From Streptomyces fagopyri (lineage in GTDB: Bacteria > Actinomycetota > Actinomycetes > Streptomycetales > Streptomycetaceae), in assembly GCF_009498275.1 (NCBI RefSeq), contig NZ_CP045643.1, positions 4,650,001-4,714,000 of the forward strand: a stretch of 64,000 nt of DNA. The letters are read 5' to 3'. Below, in pieces: positions 1-9,662 of the stretch. Under the pieces are notes generated by a model. That model was not told where the DNA came from and did no database searches. It saw only the letters and a program-made list of their open reading frames with translations. A program made the position numbers and the translations under genes. Each line of letters starts with the position of its first letter. Position 1 is the stretch's first letter.

Positions 1-173
1 ACCTCGGCCCGGAAGCGCACCGCGTGCTTGAGGGCGTGGAAGCCGTCGAGCAGGACGGAGTCGCCGGCGAGCCGACGCCAGGTGTCCACCGGGTCCTTCG
101 CTCGGTCGCGGTCGTCCGTGCGGTCGCGGTCGTCGGTACGGCCGCGGTCGCGGTCGTCAGCGAGGTCCTTCAT
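1..173 (-). CDS. N-terminus of probable TrmH/SpoU-type RNA methyltransferase (partial)
   Basis: The gene starts with ATG at 173 and runs off the left edge, leaving about 57 residues. A very charged Asp/Arg-repeat leader (DDRDR units) is followed by a segment containing DSVLLDGFHALKHAVRF, which resembles the substrate-binding start of SpoU/TrmH 2'-O-ribose methyltransferases. The methyltransferase knot itself lies outside the window, so the assignment is tentative. The start overlaps the stop of the HTTM gene by ATGA, making it the last visible gene of a leftward three-gene operon with the HTTM and DUF5819 genes. The leader is encoded by a short repeat of GACGACCGC type. Confidence 0.5.
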   Translation of the reverse strand, partial: MKDLADDRDRGRTDDRDRTDDRDRAKDPVDTWRRLAGDSVLLDGFHALKHAVRFRAE

Positions 174-1399
174 GCGGTGAAGCCTACGTGCGGGCCCTCG
201 GAGCCCTCCGCGGTGCGCGGGCCCCGCGCGCGCTGACCCGGCAGCTTCGGGGCGCCGCCCGGCAGCAGCCGGCCACGCACGCGTGTCGCCAGTCCGCCGA
301 GCCCGCGCAGGAAGGACGTCGGCAGGAACACCGAGTCGGCGGCGATCATCGCGAGCGAGAAGAACGGCAGCCCGAGGACCACGGCGATCACCGCGTGCTC
401 GGTCATCATCACCGCCAGCAGCACGTTCTTGACCCGCCGGTTGAACAGGGTGAAGGGGAAGGCGACCTGCGCGACGACCGTCCCGTAGGTCACCAGCATC
501 ACGATCGTGCCGTGTGCGGACAGCAGGTTGGACAGGGCCGGCCAGGGTGAGAAGTAGTCGAGGTGGAGCGGGTAGTAGACGGCGGTGCCGTCCTGCCAGC
601 GCGAGCCCTGGATCTTGTACCAGCCCGCGGTCGCGTAGATCAGACACGCCTCGGCCATGATCACGAACAGGGCCGCGTTGTGCACCGCGTTGGCGATCAC
701 GTCGAGCAGGATCCGCGGCTGCGGGGTGCGCGCCCGGCGGCCGACGGCCCACCACAGGGCCTGCGCCGCCCAGAGGCCCCAAAAGACCGCCTGCCAGCCG
801 CCGCCGAGGTGACCCGCGAAAGTCACCGCGGCCAGCAGCAGCCCGAGCCCCGCCCACAGGAAGGGGCCGACCCGGTCGGGGCCCGCGGCCCGGGAGGTCT
901 CCCCCCGCGCGCGTGCCTCCCCCGCCAGCCGTGCACGCCGGGCGTCCAGCGACCACACCTGACCGCAGCGCGTGCCCACCAGGTAGATCGCCATCAGGTG
1001 GATGACGTTGTCCCCGCCGTCCCCCATGAAGATGCTGCGGTTCTGCAGCGAGAGCACGCCGACCATGAACAGCACGGACATCGTGCGGGTCCGCCAGCCC
1101 ACGAGCAGCAGGACGCTGGAGAGCACGGCCACCGCGTAGACGGTCTCGAACCACACCTGGCTGTCGGACCACATCAGGGCCGTGAAGGCGTGGTTGTCCG
1201 CGACGAGCCGCCGGGCGAGGTCCCAGCTCCAGGGTCCGTCGGGCCCGTACATCTCCTGGCGGTGAGGGAACTCCCGCAACAGGAACAGCAGCCAGGTGCC
1301 GGCGAAGCCGACGCGGATCACGGCGGCCTGATATGGGCCCATCGCGGCGTCGGTGACCCGGGTGATGCCACGCGAGACGGGCACGGCGAATCGGTTCAT
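170..1399 (-). CDS. HTTM domain membrane protein (vitamin K carboxylase-like)
   Basis: A 409-residue multi-pass membrane protein of the HTTM family, the horizontally transferred transmembrane domain shared by vitamin K-dependent gamma-carboxylase and SdpB. It starts MNRFAVPVSRGITRV. The first conserved segment (about residues 15-35, VIRVGFAGTWLLFLLREF) is typical of HTTM, followed by WVxETVYA-like and GGDNV motifs and about eight hydrophobic stretches. ATG 1399 is chosen because it gives an ATGA overlap with the upstream DUF5819 gene; a longer in-frame extension only reads into that gene. The substrate is unknown. In the Bacillus Sdp system an HTTM protein works with a small partner on a secreted peptide, and the tight coupling to DUF5819 suggests an analogous pair here. 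Confidence 0.85.
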   Translation of the reverse strand: MNRFAVPVSRGITRVTDAAMGPYQAAVIRVGFAGTWLLFLLREFPHRQEMYGPDGPWSWDLARRLVADNHAFTALMWSDSQVWFETVYAVAVLSSVLLLVGWRTRTMSVLFMVGVLSLQNRSIFMGDGGDNVIHLMAIYLVGTRCGQVWSLDARRARLAGEARARGETSRAAGPDRVGPFLWAGLGLLLAAVTFAGHLGGGWQAVFWGLWAAQALWWAVGRRARTPQPRILLDVIANAVHNAALFVIMAEACLIYATAGWYKIQGSRWQDGTAVYYPLHLDYFSPWPALSNLLSAHGTIVMLVTYGTVVAQVAFPFTLFNRRVKNVLLAVMMTEHAVIAVVLGLPFFSLAMIAADSVFLPTSFLRGLGGLATRVRGRLLPGGAPKLPGQRARGPRTAEGSEGPHVGFTA

Positions 1400-2562
1400 C
1401 GGGCGCTCGCCTCCGTCGTCCGCGCGTCCGTCAGGTCCTCCTCGGGCACCGGCCACCAGGGCAGCTCGCGCACGACTGGCTTGTCGGACACCTGCTCGTC
1501 GCTCCACTCGGGGGGCCGCACGTTGGTGGTACGGGAGCGGACCTGGACCCGTTCGACGACGGCACCCCTGTCGCCCGCCCCCTCACGCTCGAGGCGCAGC
1601 AGCACGACGCGGCGCAGATAGTCTTCGGAGAGGCCGCCGCGCAGGCCCACCGGGCGGTTGTCGTTGTCGTGCGTGCCGACGTAGAAGTCCCAGGCCCGGC
1701 GCAGTTCGTTCTGCTGGGTGTGGCTCGGGAGCGGGTTGCCGTCTATGGCAGCGCCGTCGAGCGCGGACAGGTCGTACCAGCCGGTCTCGGTGGCACCGCC
1801 GTCCGTGGTACGGACCCGGGCACGGACCTGGACGTCGATGTTCTGCTGCAGCGGGTTGGGGGCGAAGAGCTTCCAGTTCTGCTCGAACTCGGGGTAGATC
1901 CACTCGTCGATCGCCTTGCCGTGCTGTTTGGTGACCGTGTTCGAGGGCGCGACGTGCAGGAACACCATGCCGAGATGCACACAGGCGACGACCGCGACGA
2001 CGGCGAGGGCGAACGCCGCGGCGATCTGATGACGCAGGGAGAGGGCGCCGATGCCGGTGAGGGCCGGCGCGGGCGCGGGCCCGGATGCCGGGTTCGCGGG
2101 GGGCGGCTCGGACGGAGGAAGGGGGCGCGCGACCGCCGTCCCGTCGTGAGCCGCGTCGGCAGGCGTACGGCCGTGGGGCGTGCCGTCGTGAGGCGCACCG
2201 TCGTGGGACGCACCGCCTTGAGCCGACCCTTCGTGGGGCGTCTCCGCGTGGGGCGTCTCCGCGTGGGGCGTCTCCGCGTGGGGCGTCTCCGGGGAAAACG
2301 CGTCGATGTGCGGCGTCCCGTCGTGAGCCGCGTCGGCGTGAGGCGTCCGGTCGTGAGGCGTCTCGGCGGCGGGCCTCCCCGGCGCAGGCTCATGAACGGC
2401 AGCCTCATGACCCGCCGGATCCGGTGCGGCTGCGGTTGCGGCTGCCGCAGCCGGGGACTCCTCGCCGGACACGCCACCGGTGGCGACGGGGCCCTCGCTC
2501 AGGGGGCCGCCGGGCCCGTCCGGGCCGTGTCGGGCGTTCGAGCCCTCGTCGTACGCGTCCAT
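1396..2562 (-). CDS. DUF5819 family protein with long repeat-rich N-terminus
   Basis: A 388-residue protein from ATG 2562. The first half is low complexity (Gly/Pro/Ala/His), including a TPHAE pentapeptide repeated three times with degenerate neighbours, encoded by a perfect 15-bp tandem repeat around 2232-2291. A single transmembrane helix (HQIAAAFALAVVAVVACVHLG) precedes the conserved DUF5819 region, with its hallmark QNWKLFAPNP followed by a beta-rich domain. The family is usually encoded directly upstream of an HTTM gene, as here (ATGA overlap). The topology, one helix plus an exported W-x-x-F-A-P-N-P domain, resembles SdpA, the partner of SdpB, but this is analogy. The tail was probably extended by repeat slippage. 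Confidence 0.8.
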   Translation of the reverse strand: MDAYDEGSNARHGPDGPGGPLSEGPVATGGVSGEESPAAAAATAAAPDPAGHEAAVHEPAPGRPAAETPHDRTPHADAAHDGTPHIDAFSPETPHAETPHAETPHAETPHEGSAQGGASHDGAPHDGTPHGRTPADAAHDGTAVARPLPPSEPPPANPASGPAPAPALTGIGALSLRHQIAAAFALAVVAVVACVHLGMVFLHVAPSNTVTKQHGKAIDEWIYPEFEQNWKLFAPNPLQQNIDVQVRARVRTTDGGATETGWYDLSALDGAAIDGNPLPSHTQQNELRRAWDFYVGTHDNDNRPVGLRGGLSEDYLRRVVLLRLEREGAGDRGAVVERVQVRSRTTNVRPPEWSDEQVSDKPVVRELPWWPVPEEDLTDARTTEASAR

Positions 2563-2720
2563 TCCGCCCCGATTCCGATCCCGGTCCGATTCCCGCCGCG
2601 GGCGCGCGGCGCCCGGGCCCCGCGCGCGGCACTCCGCGGCGTTCGCACGGGAACCGTACTCAGGCCCGGCCTTCCGGCACAGCCCCGTCAGGCACACCGG
2701 GCACAACGGTCGCCCCGAGG

Positions 2721-2819
2721 TTATCCACAGCGGTTGACACCTTACGGCGCCCGTCCCACCATTGAATCGACAGAACCGAACGATCGGTCGGTCGGGAGCG
2801 AGAGGTCGAGGGGGACCGC
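2721..2819 (+). promoter_or_regulatory. paa promoter region with TetR-type operator
   Basis: This lies in the divergent gap between DUF5819 and paaA. A TTGACA hexamer sits at 2734-2739. An imperfect palindrome ACCGAACGATCGGTCGGT at 2775-2792 looks like the operator of a TetR-family repressor, probably the PaaR type that controls phenylacetate genes in actinobacteria; no paaR gene is in the window. A GAGGGGG Shine-Dalgarno precedes the ATG at 2820. TTATCCACA at 2721-2729 matches a DnaA box by sequence but stands alone. Confidence 0.5.
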
Positions 2820-3859
<1,040 letters not shown>

Positions 3860-3863
<4 letters not shown>

Positions 3864-4147
3864 CCACCGACGACTGGCCGCTGTGGGAGGTCTTCGTGCG
3901 CTCGCGCCGCGGGCTCTCGCACACCCACGCAGGCAGCCTGCACGCACCGGACGCCGAGCTGGCGCTGCGCAACGCGCGGGACCTGTACACGCGTCGCGGC
4001 GAGGGCATCTCGATCTGGGTCGTCCCGTCCGCGGCGATCACGGCCTCCTCACCGGACGAGAAGGACCCGTTCTTCGAGCCGTCCGCGGACAAGCCCTACC
4101 GCCACCCGACGTTCTACGAGATCCCGGAAGGGGTGAAGCACCTGTGA
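3860..4147 (+). CDS. paaB: 1,2-phenylacetyl-CoA epoxidase subunit PaaB
   Basis: A small 95-residue subunit required for the PaaABCDE oxygenase, recognised by [20 protein letters not shown] near the start, followed by [16 protein letters not shown] and the C-terminal RHPTFYEIP. It has no cofactor motif; PaaB is thought to bridge two PaaAC units. ATG 3860 overlaps the paaA stop (ATGA) and its own TGA overlaps the GTG of paaC, so translation is coupled at both ends. Confidence 0.97.
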
Positions 4148-4932
4148 CGAACGCACCCGGCACCCACCCGCCCGTGGCCGAGGCCCCCGAGGCGGAGCCG
4201 TCCACGGCACCCGCCCCGTCCGGGACGGCGTCCGCCGCGGCCCTCGCCCTGGGAGACGACGCCCTGGTGCTCTCGCACCGCCTGGGGGAGTGGGCCGGCC
4301 ACGCGCCGGTCCTGGAAGAGGAAGTGGCCCTGGCCAACATCGCGTTGGACCTGCTCGGCCAGGCCAGAGTGCTGCTGTCCATGGCCGGCGACGAGGACGA
4401 GCTGGCGTATCTGCGCGAGGAACGCGCCTTCCGCAACCTTCAGCTCGTCGAGCAGCCCAATGGCGACTTCGCGCACACCATCGCCCGCCAGTTGTACTTC
4501 TCCACCTACCAGCGCCTGCTGTACGCGCGACTGGCCGCCGGGGACAGTGTGTTCGCCCCGCTCGCGGCGAAGGCCGTCAAGGAGGTCGCCTACCACCAGG
4601 ACCACGCCGAGCAGTGGACCCTGCGGCTCGGCGACGGCACGGACGTCAGCCACGAGCGGATGCGACATGCCTGCGGGGCCCTGTGGCGGTTCACGGGAGA
4701 GATGTTCCAGCCGGTCGAGGGCGTGGACGTCGACCCGGACGCGATGAGGGCCGAGTGGCTGGAGTCCGTCACCGACGTCCTGCGTCGCGCGACGCTGGAG
4801 GTCCCCGAGGGCCCGCGGTCCGGAGCATGGGCCGCGGGAGCGGGACGCCAGGGACTGCACACCGAGTCCTTCGGACGGATGCTCGCCGAGATGCAGCATC
4901 TGCACCGCAGCCACCCGGGGGCGTCATGGTGA
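4144..4932 (+). CDS. paaC: 1,2-phenylacetyl-CoA epoxidase subunit PaaC
   Basis: The 262-residue structural ferritin-like partner of PaaA. Residues 1-33 are a Pro/Ala/Glu-rich leader. The core begins at ALGDDALVLSHRLGEWAGHAP and continues with EEVALANIALDLLGQAR, the QPNGDFAHTIARQL helix and VKEVAYHQDHAEQW. The start is GTG 4144 in a GTGA overlap with paaB. It forms the stable PaaAC scaffold that receives electrons from PaaE. Confidence 0.96.
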   Translation: MTNAPGTHPPVAEAPEAEPSTAPAPSGTASAAALALGDDALVLSHRLGEWAGHAPVLEEEVALANIALDLLGQARVLLSMAGDEDELAYLREERAFRNLQLVEQPNGDFAHTIARQLYFSTYQRLLYARLAAGDSVFAPLAAKAVKEVAYHQDHAEQWTLRLGDGTDVSHERMRHACGALWRFTGEMFQPVEGVDVDPDAMRAEWLESVTDVLRRATLEVPEGPRSGAWAAGAGRQGLHTESFGRMLAEMQHLHRSHPGASW

Positions 4933-5471
4933 CGACGACCACCGCCCTGGAGGAGGAACTGCGCAGACTGGCCGGGTCCGTTCTCGACCCGGAGCTGCCC
5001 GTGCTCACCCTGGAGGACCTGGGTGTACTGCGCGCCGTGCACGTCCGTGGCGAAGGTGCCGTCGACGTGGAGCTGACCCCGACGTACACCGGCTGCCCGG
5101 CAGTCGAGGCGATGACCACGGACATCGAGCGTGTACTGCACGAGCACGGGGTGCGGGAGGTGTCCGTACGGACGGTGCTCAGCCCGGCCTGGTCGACCGA
5201 CGACATCTCGGACGAAGGCCGCCGCAAACTGCGGGAGTTCGGGATAGCGCCGCCGCGTGGCGGACGGGAGCCGGGTCCGGTGGCCGTCGGACTGGGTCCG
5301 ACACGCACCCTCTCAGGGACGGCGGACCAGGACGCCCGCGAGCCCGTGTGCTGCCCGCACTGCGGGTCGAGCGACACCGAACTGCTCAGCCGCTTCTCGT
5401 CCACCGCCTGCAAGGCACTGCGGCGCTGCCTGTCCTGCCGTGAACCGTTCGACCACTTCAAGGAGTTGTGA
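4926..5471 (+). CDS. paaD: 1,2-phenylacetyl-CoA epoxidase subunit PaaD
   Basis: A 181-residue protein with an N-terminal MIP18/DUF59 domain (DPELPVLTLEDLGVLR, then TYTGCPAVEAM with the conserved Cys), a Pro/Gly linker, and a C-terminal zinc-ribbon-like CPHCGSSDTEL...CLSCREPFDHFK. PaaD is needed for maturation of the oxygenase, probably in iron-sulfur delivery. ATG 4926 overlaps the end of paaC by 7 bp. Confidence 0.96.
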   Translation: MVTTTTALEEELRRLAGSVLDPELPVLTLEDLGVLRAVHVRGEGAVDVELTPTYTGCPAVEAMTTDIERVLHEHGVREVSVRTVLSPAWSTDDISDEGRRKLREFGIAPPRGGREPGPVAVGLGPTRTLSGTADQDAREPVCCPHCGSSDTELLSRFSSTACKALRRCLSCREPFDHFKEL

Positions 5472-6535
5472 TGGCCCGCTTCCACCCGCTCCCGGTGGCC
5501 GCGGTCGACCGGCTCACCGACGACTCGGTGGCCCTGACCTTCGCGGTGCCGCCCGCCCTGCGCGCGCAGTACCGGCACGCCCCCGGTCAGCACCTCGCGC
5601 TGCGGCGCACGGTCGACGGCACGGAGATACGGCGCACCTACTCCATCTGTTCCCCCGCGCCCGCCCCGGGCGACGAGGGCCCGCTCACCCTGCGGGTCGG
5701 GGTGCGCCTGGTCGACGGCGGAGCGTTCTCGACGTACGCGCTCAAGGAGATCGCCCTCGGCGACGAGGTGGAGGTGATGACACCGGCGGGACGGTTCACG
5801 CTGGAGCCGGCGGCCGGTCTGTACGCGGCCGTGGTCGGCGGCAGCGGGATCACACCGGTGCTGTCGATCGTAGCGACACTGCTGGCGCGGGAGCCCGGGG
5901 CGCGGTTCTGTCTGATCCGCAGCGACCGGACGTCCGCGTCGACGATGTTCCTGGAGGAGGTCGCCGACCTCAAGGACCGTTTCCCCCAGCGGTTCCAGCT
6001 GGTCACCGTGCTCTCCCGGGAGGAACAGCAGGCGGGACTGCCGTCCGGGCGGCTCGACGAGGAACGGCTGGCGCACCTGCTTCCGGCGCTGCTGCCCGTG
6101 GACCGGGTGGCGGGGTGGTTCCTGTGCGGGCCGTTCGGTCTGGTGCAGGGGGCCGAGCGCGCCCTGCGCGGGCTGGGTGTGGGACGCGCGCGGATCCACG
6201 AGGAGATCTTCCACGTGGACGGCGGGGACGCGAAGGTTCCCGGCGCACCTGCTCCCGCGCACAGCACGGTGACGGCGCGGCTCGACGGCCGTGGAGGGAC
6301 CTGGCCCGTCCAGGACGGTGAATCGCTCCTCGAGGCGGTGCTGCGCAACCGGCCGGACGCTCCCTACGCCTGCAAGGGCGGGGTGTGCGGGACCTGCCGC
6401 GCGTTCCTGGTCTCCGGCGAGGTGCGGATGGACCGCAACTTCGCCCTGGAGCCGGAGGAGACGGAGGCGGGATACGTGCTGGCCTGTCAGTCGCACCCGG
6501 CCACCGAGAGCGTGGAGCTGGACTTCGACCGGTAG
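5471..6535 (+). CDS. paaE: 1,2-phenylacetyl-CoA epoxidase reductase PaaE
   Basis: The 354-residue NADPH-dependent reductase that feeds the epoxidase. It has an FAD-binding barrel (RRTYSICSP), an NAD(P)-binding module (VVGGSGITPVLSI, CGPFGLV) and a C-terminal plant-type 2Fe-2S domain with the CKGGVCGTC cluster motif and a distal Cys near the end (LACQSHP). ATG 5471 is preferred over GTG 5468 because AAGGAG at 5460-5465 is 5 nt away; the start shares one base with the paaD stop. The downstream ring-opening, beta-oxidation and paaK ligase genes are not in the window. Confidence 0.96.
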   Translation: MARFHPLPVAAVDRLTDDSVALTFAVPPALRAQYRHAPGQHLALRRTVDGTEIRRTYSICSPAPAPGDEGPLTLRVGVRLVDGGAFSTYALKEIALGDEVEVMTPAGRFTLEPAAGLYAAVVGGSGITPVLSIVATLLAREPGARFCLIRSDRTSASTMFLEEVADLKDRFPQRFQLVTVLSREEQQAGLPSGRLDEERLAHLLPALLPVDRVAGWFLCGPFGLVQGAERALRGLGVGRARIHEEIFHVDGGDAKVPGAPAPAHSTVTARLDGRGGTWPVQDGESLLEAVLRNRPDAPYACKGGVCGTCRAFLVSGEVRMDRNFALEPEETEAGYVLACQSHPATESVELDFDR

Positions 6536-6564
6536 CCGGAAGCGGGGTGACCGTTCCCTTCTCG

Positions 6565-6594
6565 TAGAACCTGTTCTATCTTGACGCTCCGTCA
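6565..6594 (+). promoter_or_regulatory. Two operator-like palindromes upstream of the acyl-CoA dehydrogenase
   Basis: TAGAACCTGTTCTA at 6565-6578 fits the KstR consensus TnnAACnnGTTnnA exactly. Immediately after it, TGACG-N3-CGTCA at 6582-6594 is a second inverted repeat of a type common before TetR-controlled acyl-CoA genes. Both lie about 70-100 bp before the GTG at 6664. The match to the KstR consensus is seen directly; binding by a KstR-like TetR repressor is inferred. Confidence 0.55.
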
Positions 6595-6663
6595 GATCGG
6601 GTGCCCTGTCCGGTACCGGGTGAGCCGCCCGGTCGGTGGGTCGGCGCGTGGAAGGACAGGACC

Positions 6664-7872
6664 GTGGACTTCACCTTCACCGAGGAACAGCAGGCGGCGG
6701 CCGAGGCGGCGGGCGCCGTGTTCGGCGGGGTCGCGCCGGACGCGGTGCCGAGCCCCGCGCTCACCGCGGGCGCGGTCGCCGACGACTTTGACCGGGCACT
6801 GTGGGCGAAGCTCGCCGACGCGGACCTGCTGAGCCTGCTGCTGGACTCCGCGTACGGCGGAGCGGGTCTGGACGCGATCGCCCTGTGCCTGGTGCTGCGC
6901 GAGTCCGCGAAGGTACTCGCGCGAGTGCCGTTGCTGGAGAGCACCGCGGCCGCGGTCACCGTGCAGGAGTACGGCGGCGAGGAGACGAGGTCCGAGCTGC
7001 TCGCGCGGGCGGGCCGGGGCGAGGTCGTACTGACCGTCGCGGCGAACGGCCGTACCGGTCACGAACCCGCCGAACGCGCCGTGACCGCCCGGCGGGACGG
7101 CGACGCATGGGTGCTGGACGGGCTGCAGACGGCGGTCGCGTGGGCGCACGGGGCCGACGTCGTCGTCGTACCCGCGCACACGGACGACGGCCGGACCGTC
7201 CTCGCGCTGGTGCCCCGCGACCACGAGGGAACGGTGCTCGGCGAGCAGATCTCCACCACCGGGGAACGCCTCGGTGAGCTGCGTCTGGAGTCCGCGCGGG
7301 TGCCCGCCCGCCAGGTCATCGACGCGGAGGGCGCGTGGGAGCGGTTGCGGGAACTGCTGGCCACCGGGACCTGTGCGCTGGCGCTCGGGCTCGGTGAGCG
7401 GGTCCTCGGGATGACGAGCGCGTACACCGGCGAGCGCGAGCAGTTCGGGTTTCCGGTCGCCACGTTCCAGGCCGTCGCCGTGCAGGCCGCAGACCGCTAC
7501 ATCGACCTGCGCGCGATGGAGGCGACACTCTGGCAGGCCGCGTGGCGGATCAGCACGCGGGCTGCCGGTACGGGCGCTTCCGGTACGGGCGCCGGCGACC
7601 CTGGAGTGGAGGGTGCTGGAGCGGGCGACGCTGGAGCGGGCGGTGCGCTCCCGGTGGCCGGGGACGTGGCCGTCGCCAAGATCTGGGCGTCGGAGGGGGT
7701 ACGGCGGGTCGTGCAGACCGCGCAGCATCTGCACGGCGGGTTCGGCGCGGACACCGACTATCCGCTGCACCGCTATCACGCCTGGGCCAAGCACCTGGAG
7801 CTGTCACTCGGACCGGCGGCCGCCCACGAGGAGGCGCTGGGAGATCTGCTCGCCGCCCATCCCCTGGGGTGA
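6664..7872 (+). CDS. Acyl-CoA dehydrogenase family protein
   Basis: A 402-residue flavoenzyme. N-terminal FTFTEEQQAAAEAAGAVF is the typical first helix; SAYGGAGLDAIALCLVLRE, the middle beta domain and TGTCALALGLGERVL...REQFGFPVATFQAVA follow, ending with QHLHGGFGADTDYPLHRYHAWAKHLELSLG. GTG 6664 is chosen since the family core begins right there and AAGGAC precedes it. A Gly/Ala insert (about residues 300-325, TGASGTGAGDPG) is repeat-derived. The substrate cannot be told; the KstR-like operator hints at steroid or branched acyl-CoA degradation. Confidence 0.9.
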   Translation: MDFTFTEEQQAAAEAAGAVFGGVAPDAVPSPALTAGAVADDFDRALWAKLADADLLSLLLDSAYGGAGLDAIALCLVLRESAKVLARVPLLESTAAAVTVQEYGGEETRSELLARAGRGEVVLTVAANGRTGHEPAERAVTARRDGDAWVLDGLQTAVAWAHGADVVVVPAHTDDGRTVLALVPRDHEGTVLGEQISTTGERLGELRLESARVPARQVIDAEGAWERLRELLATGTCALALGLGERVLGMTSAYTGEREQFGFPVATFQAVAVQAADRYIDLRAMEATLWQAAWRISTRAAGTGASGTGAGDPGVEGAGAGDAGAGGALPVAGDVAVAKIWASEGVRRVVQTAQHLHGGFGADTDYPLHRYHAWAKHLELSLGPAAAHEEALGDLLAAHPLG

Positions 7873-7981
7873 CCGACCACACACCCGAGTCCGCCCCCGG
7901 CCCGCGCCCCAGCCCACGCGGTGAACGTGAGCGGGGGCGAGTGCGGAGGCGGATGCGGGGCCGACCGGTTCCTCGCGGTGC

Positions 7982-8329
7982 CTAGAGCACGAAGCCGGCG
8001 GCACCCTTGTCGTCCACGACCGGGCGGCCGGAGGCGGCCCAGACCTGCATGCCGCCGTCGACGTTCACGGCGTCGACGCCCTGCTGGACCAGATACATCG
8101 CGACCTGCGCGGAACGGCCACCGGAGCGGCAGATCACATTGACCCTGCCGTCCTGCGGCGCCGCCTCCGTCAACTCGCCGTAGCGCGCGACGAACTCGCT
8201 CATGGGGATGTGCAGCGCCCCTTCGGCATGGCCCGCCTGCCACTCGTCGTCCTCCCGGACGTCCAGCAGGAAGTCTCCGTCCGCGAGATCCCCGATCTCG
8301 ACCGTGGGCACACCAGATCCAAATTGCAT
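7982..8329 (-). CDS. Rhodanese-like domain protein
   Basis: A 115-residue single-domain rhodanese. The active-site loop is CRSGGRS with Cys at about residue 68, preceded by LLDVREDDEWQAGHAEGALHIPMSEF, the standard first half of the fold. It probably acts as a cytoplasmic sulfurtransferase. It is convergent with the acyl-CoA dehydrogenase and followed on the same strand by nothing within about 100 bp. Confidence 0.93.
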   Translation of the reverse strand: MQFGSGVPTVEIGDLADGDFLLDVREDDEWQAGHAEGALHIPMSEFVARYGELTEAAPQDGRVNVICRSGGRSAQVAMYLVQQGVDAVNVDGGMQVWAASGRPVVDDKGAAGFVL

Positions 8330-8413
8330 GCCTCCGACGCTACCCGACCGGGCGAGCGAGCGGACCGGGTCCCAGGGCCCGGAACCGTGCCCTGGCGCCT
8401 TGGCACCCTGGCG

Positions 8414-9550
8414 CTAGCCGGCCAGCCGGGCCAGTTCGGCCTCGCGCTCGCCGACCTGGGCCAGCAGTTGCTCGGCGATCTCCTCCAGGAGCCGGTCGGG
8501 GTCGTCCGGGGCGAGCTTGAGCATGGCGCCGATGGCGCTCTCCTCCAGCTCGTGGGCGACCAGTGTGAGCATCTCCTTGCGTTCGGAGAGCCACTCGAGA
8601 CGGGCGTACAGCTCCTCGCTGCGGCTCGGCTTCCACTCCTTGGGGACCGGGCCCGCCGCCCACTCCTCGGAGAGCTCCCGCAGCAGCGCCTCGTCGCCCC
8701 GGGCGTACGCGGCGTTGACCCGGGAGATGAACTCGTCGCGCCGCATGCGCTCGTCCTCGTCCTGGGCCAGGTCCGGGTGGGCCTTGCGGGCCAGCTCACG
8801 GTAGAGCTTGCGGGCCTCGTCGCTGGGGCGGACCCGCTGCGGGGGCCGCACGGGCTGGTCCGTCAGCATCGCCACCGCCTCGGGGAACAGTCCCTCCGAG
8901 TCCATCCAGCCGTGGAACAGCTCCTCGACCCCCGGCATCGGCATGACCCGCGCCCGCGCCTCGTCCGCCTTGCGTATGTCCTCGGGGTCCCCGGTACGCG
9001 CGGCCTGCGCCTCGGCGATCTGCGCGTCCAGCTCGTCGAGCCGCGAGTACATTGGTCCGAGCTTCTGGTGGTGCAGCCGCGAGAAGTTCTCGACCTCGAC
9101 GCGGAAGGTCTCCACGGCGATCTCGAACTCGATCAGTGCCTGTTCGGCCGCCCGCACCGCCCGTTCGAGCCGCGCCTCGGGCCTCGCCTCGCCCTGAGGC
9201 TCGTCGCTCCCGGAACCCGGGGCCTCGGAGCCCTCGCTCCGCTCGTCCGCACTCCGCTCGTCCACGCTCTCCTGGCTCACGCTCTCGGCACCCACGTACG
9301 CGGTGTCCACGTTCTCGGCCCCCACGTTCTCGGTGCCCGCGTTCTCGGTGCCCGCGTTCTCGGCCCCCACGTGCGCGGCGCTCGCGTTCTCGGTGGCCGC
9401 GTCCTGGGTGGGCCCGTTCTCGGGCGCCGCGTCTTCGGCCGCCGTGGTCGGGGCCGGGGCGGCGGACTGGGGATCCCCAGCATCCTGGGACCGGGCATCC
9501 TCGGCCTCGATGCGGTCGGACTGGCTGTGCTCGGCTTCCGGGGTCGTCAC
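8414..9550 (-). CDS. J-domain (DnaJ-like) protein with acidic repeat leader
   Basis: A 378-residue protein. Residues 1 to about 110 are an acidic low-complexity region of degenerate ENAGT/ENVGA pentapeptides, from a 15-bp repeat at about 9300-9390. A long coiled-coil follows (AVRAAEQALIEFEIAVETFRVEVENF...LDELDAQIAEAQAAR), then a J domain with the HPD tripeptide in YRELARKAHPDLAQDEDERM, and a Glu/Leu-rich coiled-coil tail. J domains stimulate Hsp70 ATPase. GTG 9550 is chosen; GTG 9568 is an alternative. Confidence 0.82.
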   Translation of the reverse strand: MTTPEAEHSQSDRIEAEDARSQDAGDPQSAAPAPTTAAEDAAPENGPTQDAATENASAAHVGAENAGTENAGTENVGAENVDTAYVGAESVSQESVDERSADERSEGSEAPGSGSDEPQGEARPEARLERAVRAAEQALIEFEIAVETFRVEVENFSRLHHQKLGPMYSRLDELDAQIAEAQAARTGDPEDIRKADEARARVMPMPGVEELFHGWMDSEGLFPEAVAMLTDQPVRPPQRVRPSDEARKLYRELARKAHPDLAQDEDERMRRDEFISRVNAAYARGDEALLRELSEEWAAGPVPKEWKPSRSEELYARLEWLSERKEMLTLVAHELEESAIGAMLKLAPDDPDRLLEEIAEQLLAQVGEREAELARLAG

Positions 9551-9662
9551 CCGCCCAGCGTAGGCCACGCCTCGCCGGGCTCACCCGGAACCACCGACTG
9601 AGGCCGCCCGCTCCCCCGGCCACGCCGCGGCACCGTGAGAACCTCCGGGTCCGCTTCCTCTC

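Noticed and set aside
2721..2729. DnaA box as evidence of oriC
   Set aside because: Only single or paired boxes (also 11170 and 11188) were found; an origin would have many and dnaA/dnaN nearby.
7316..7528. Small minus-strand frames within the acyl-CoA dehydrogenase gene
   Set aside because: Arg/Pro-rich shadows with no ribosome site.
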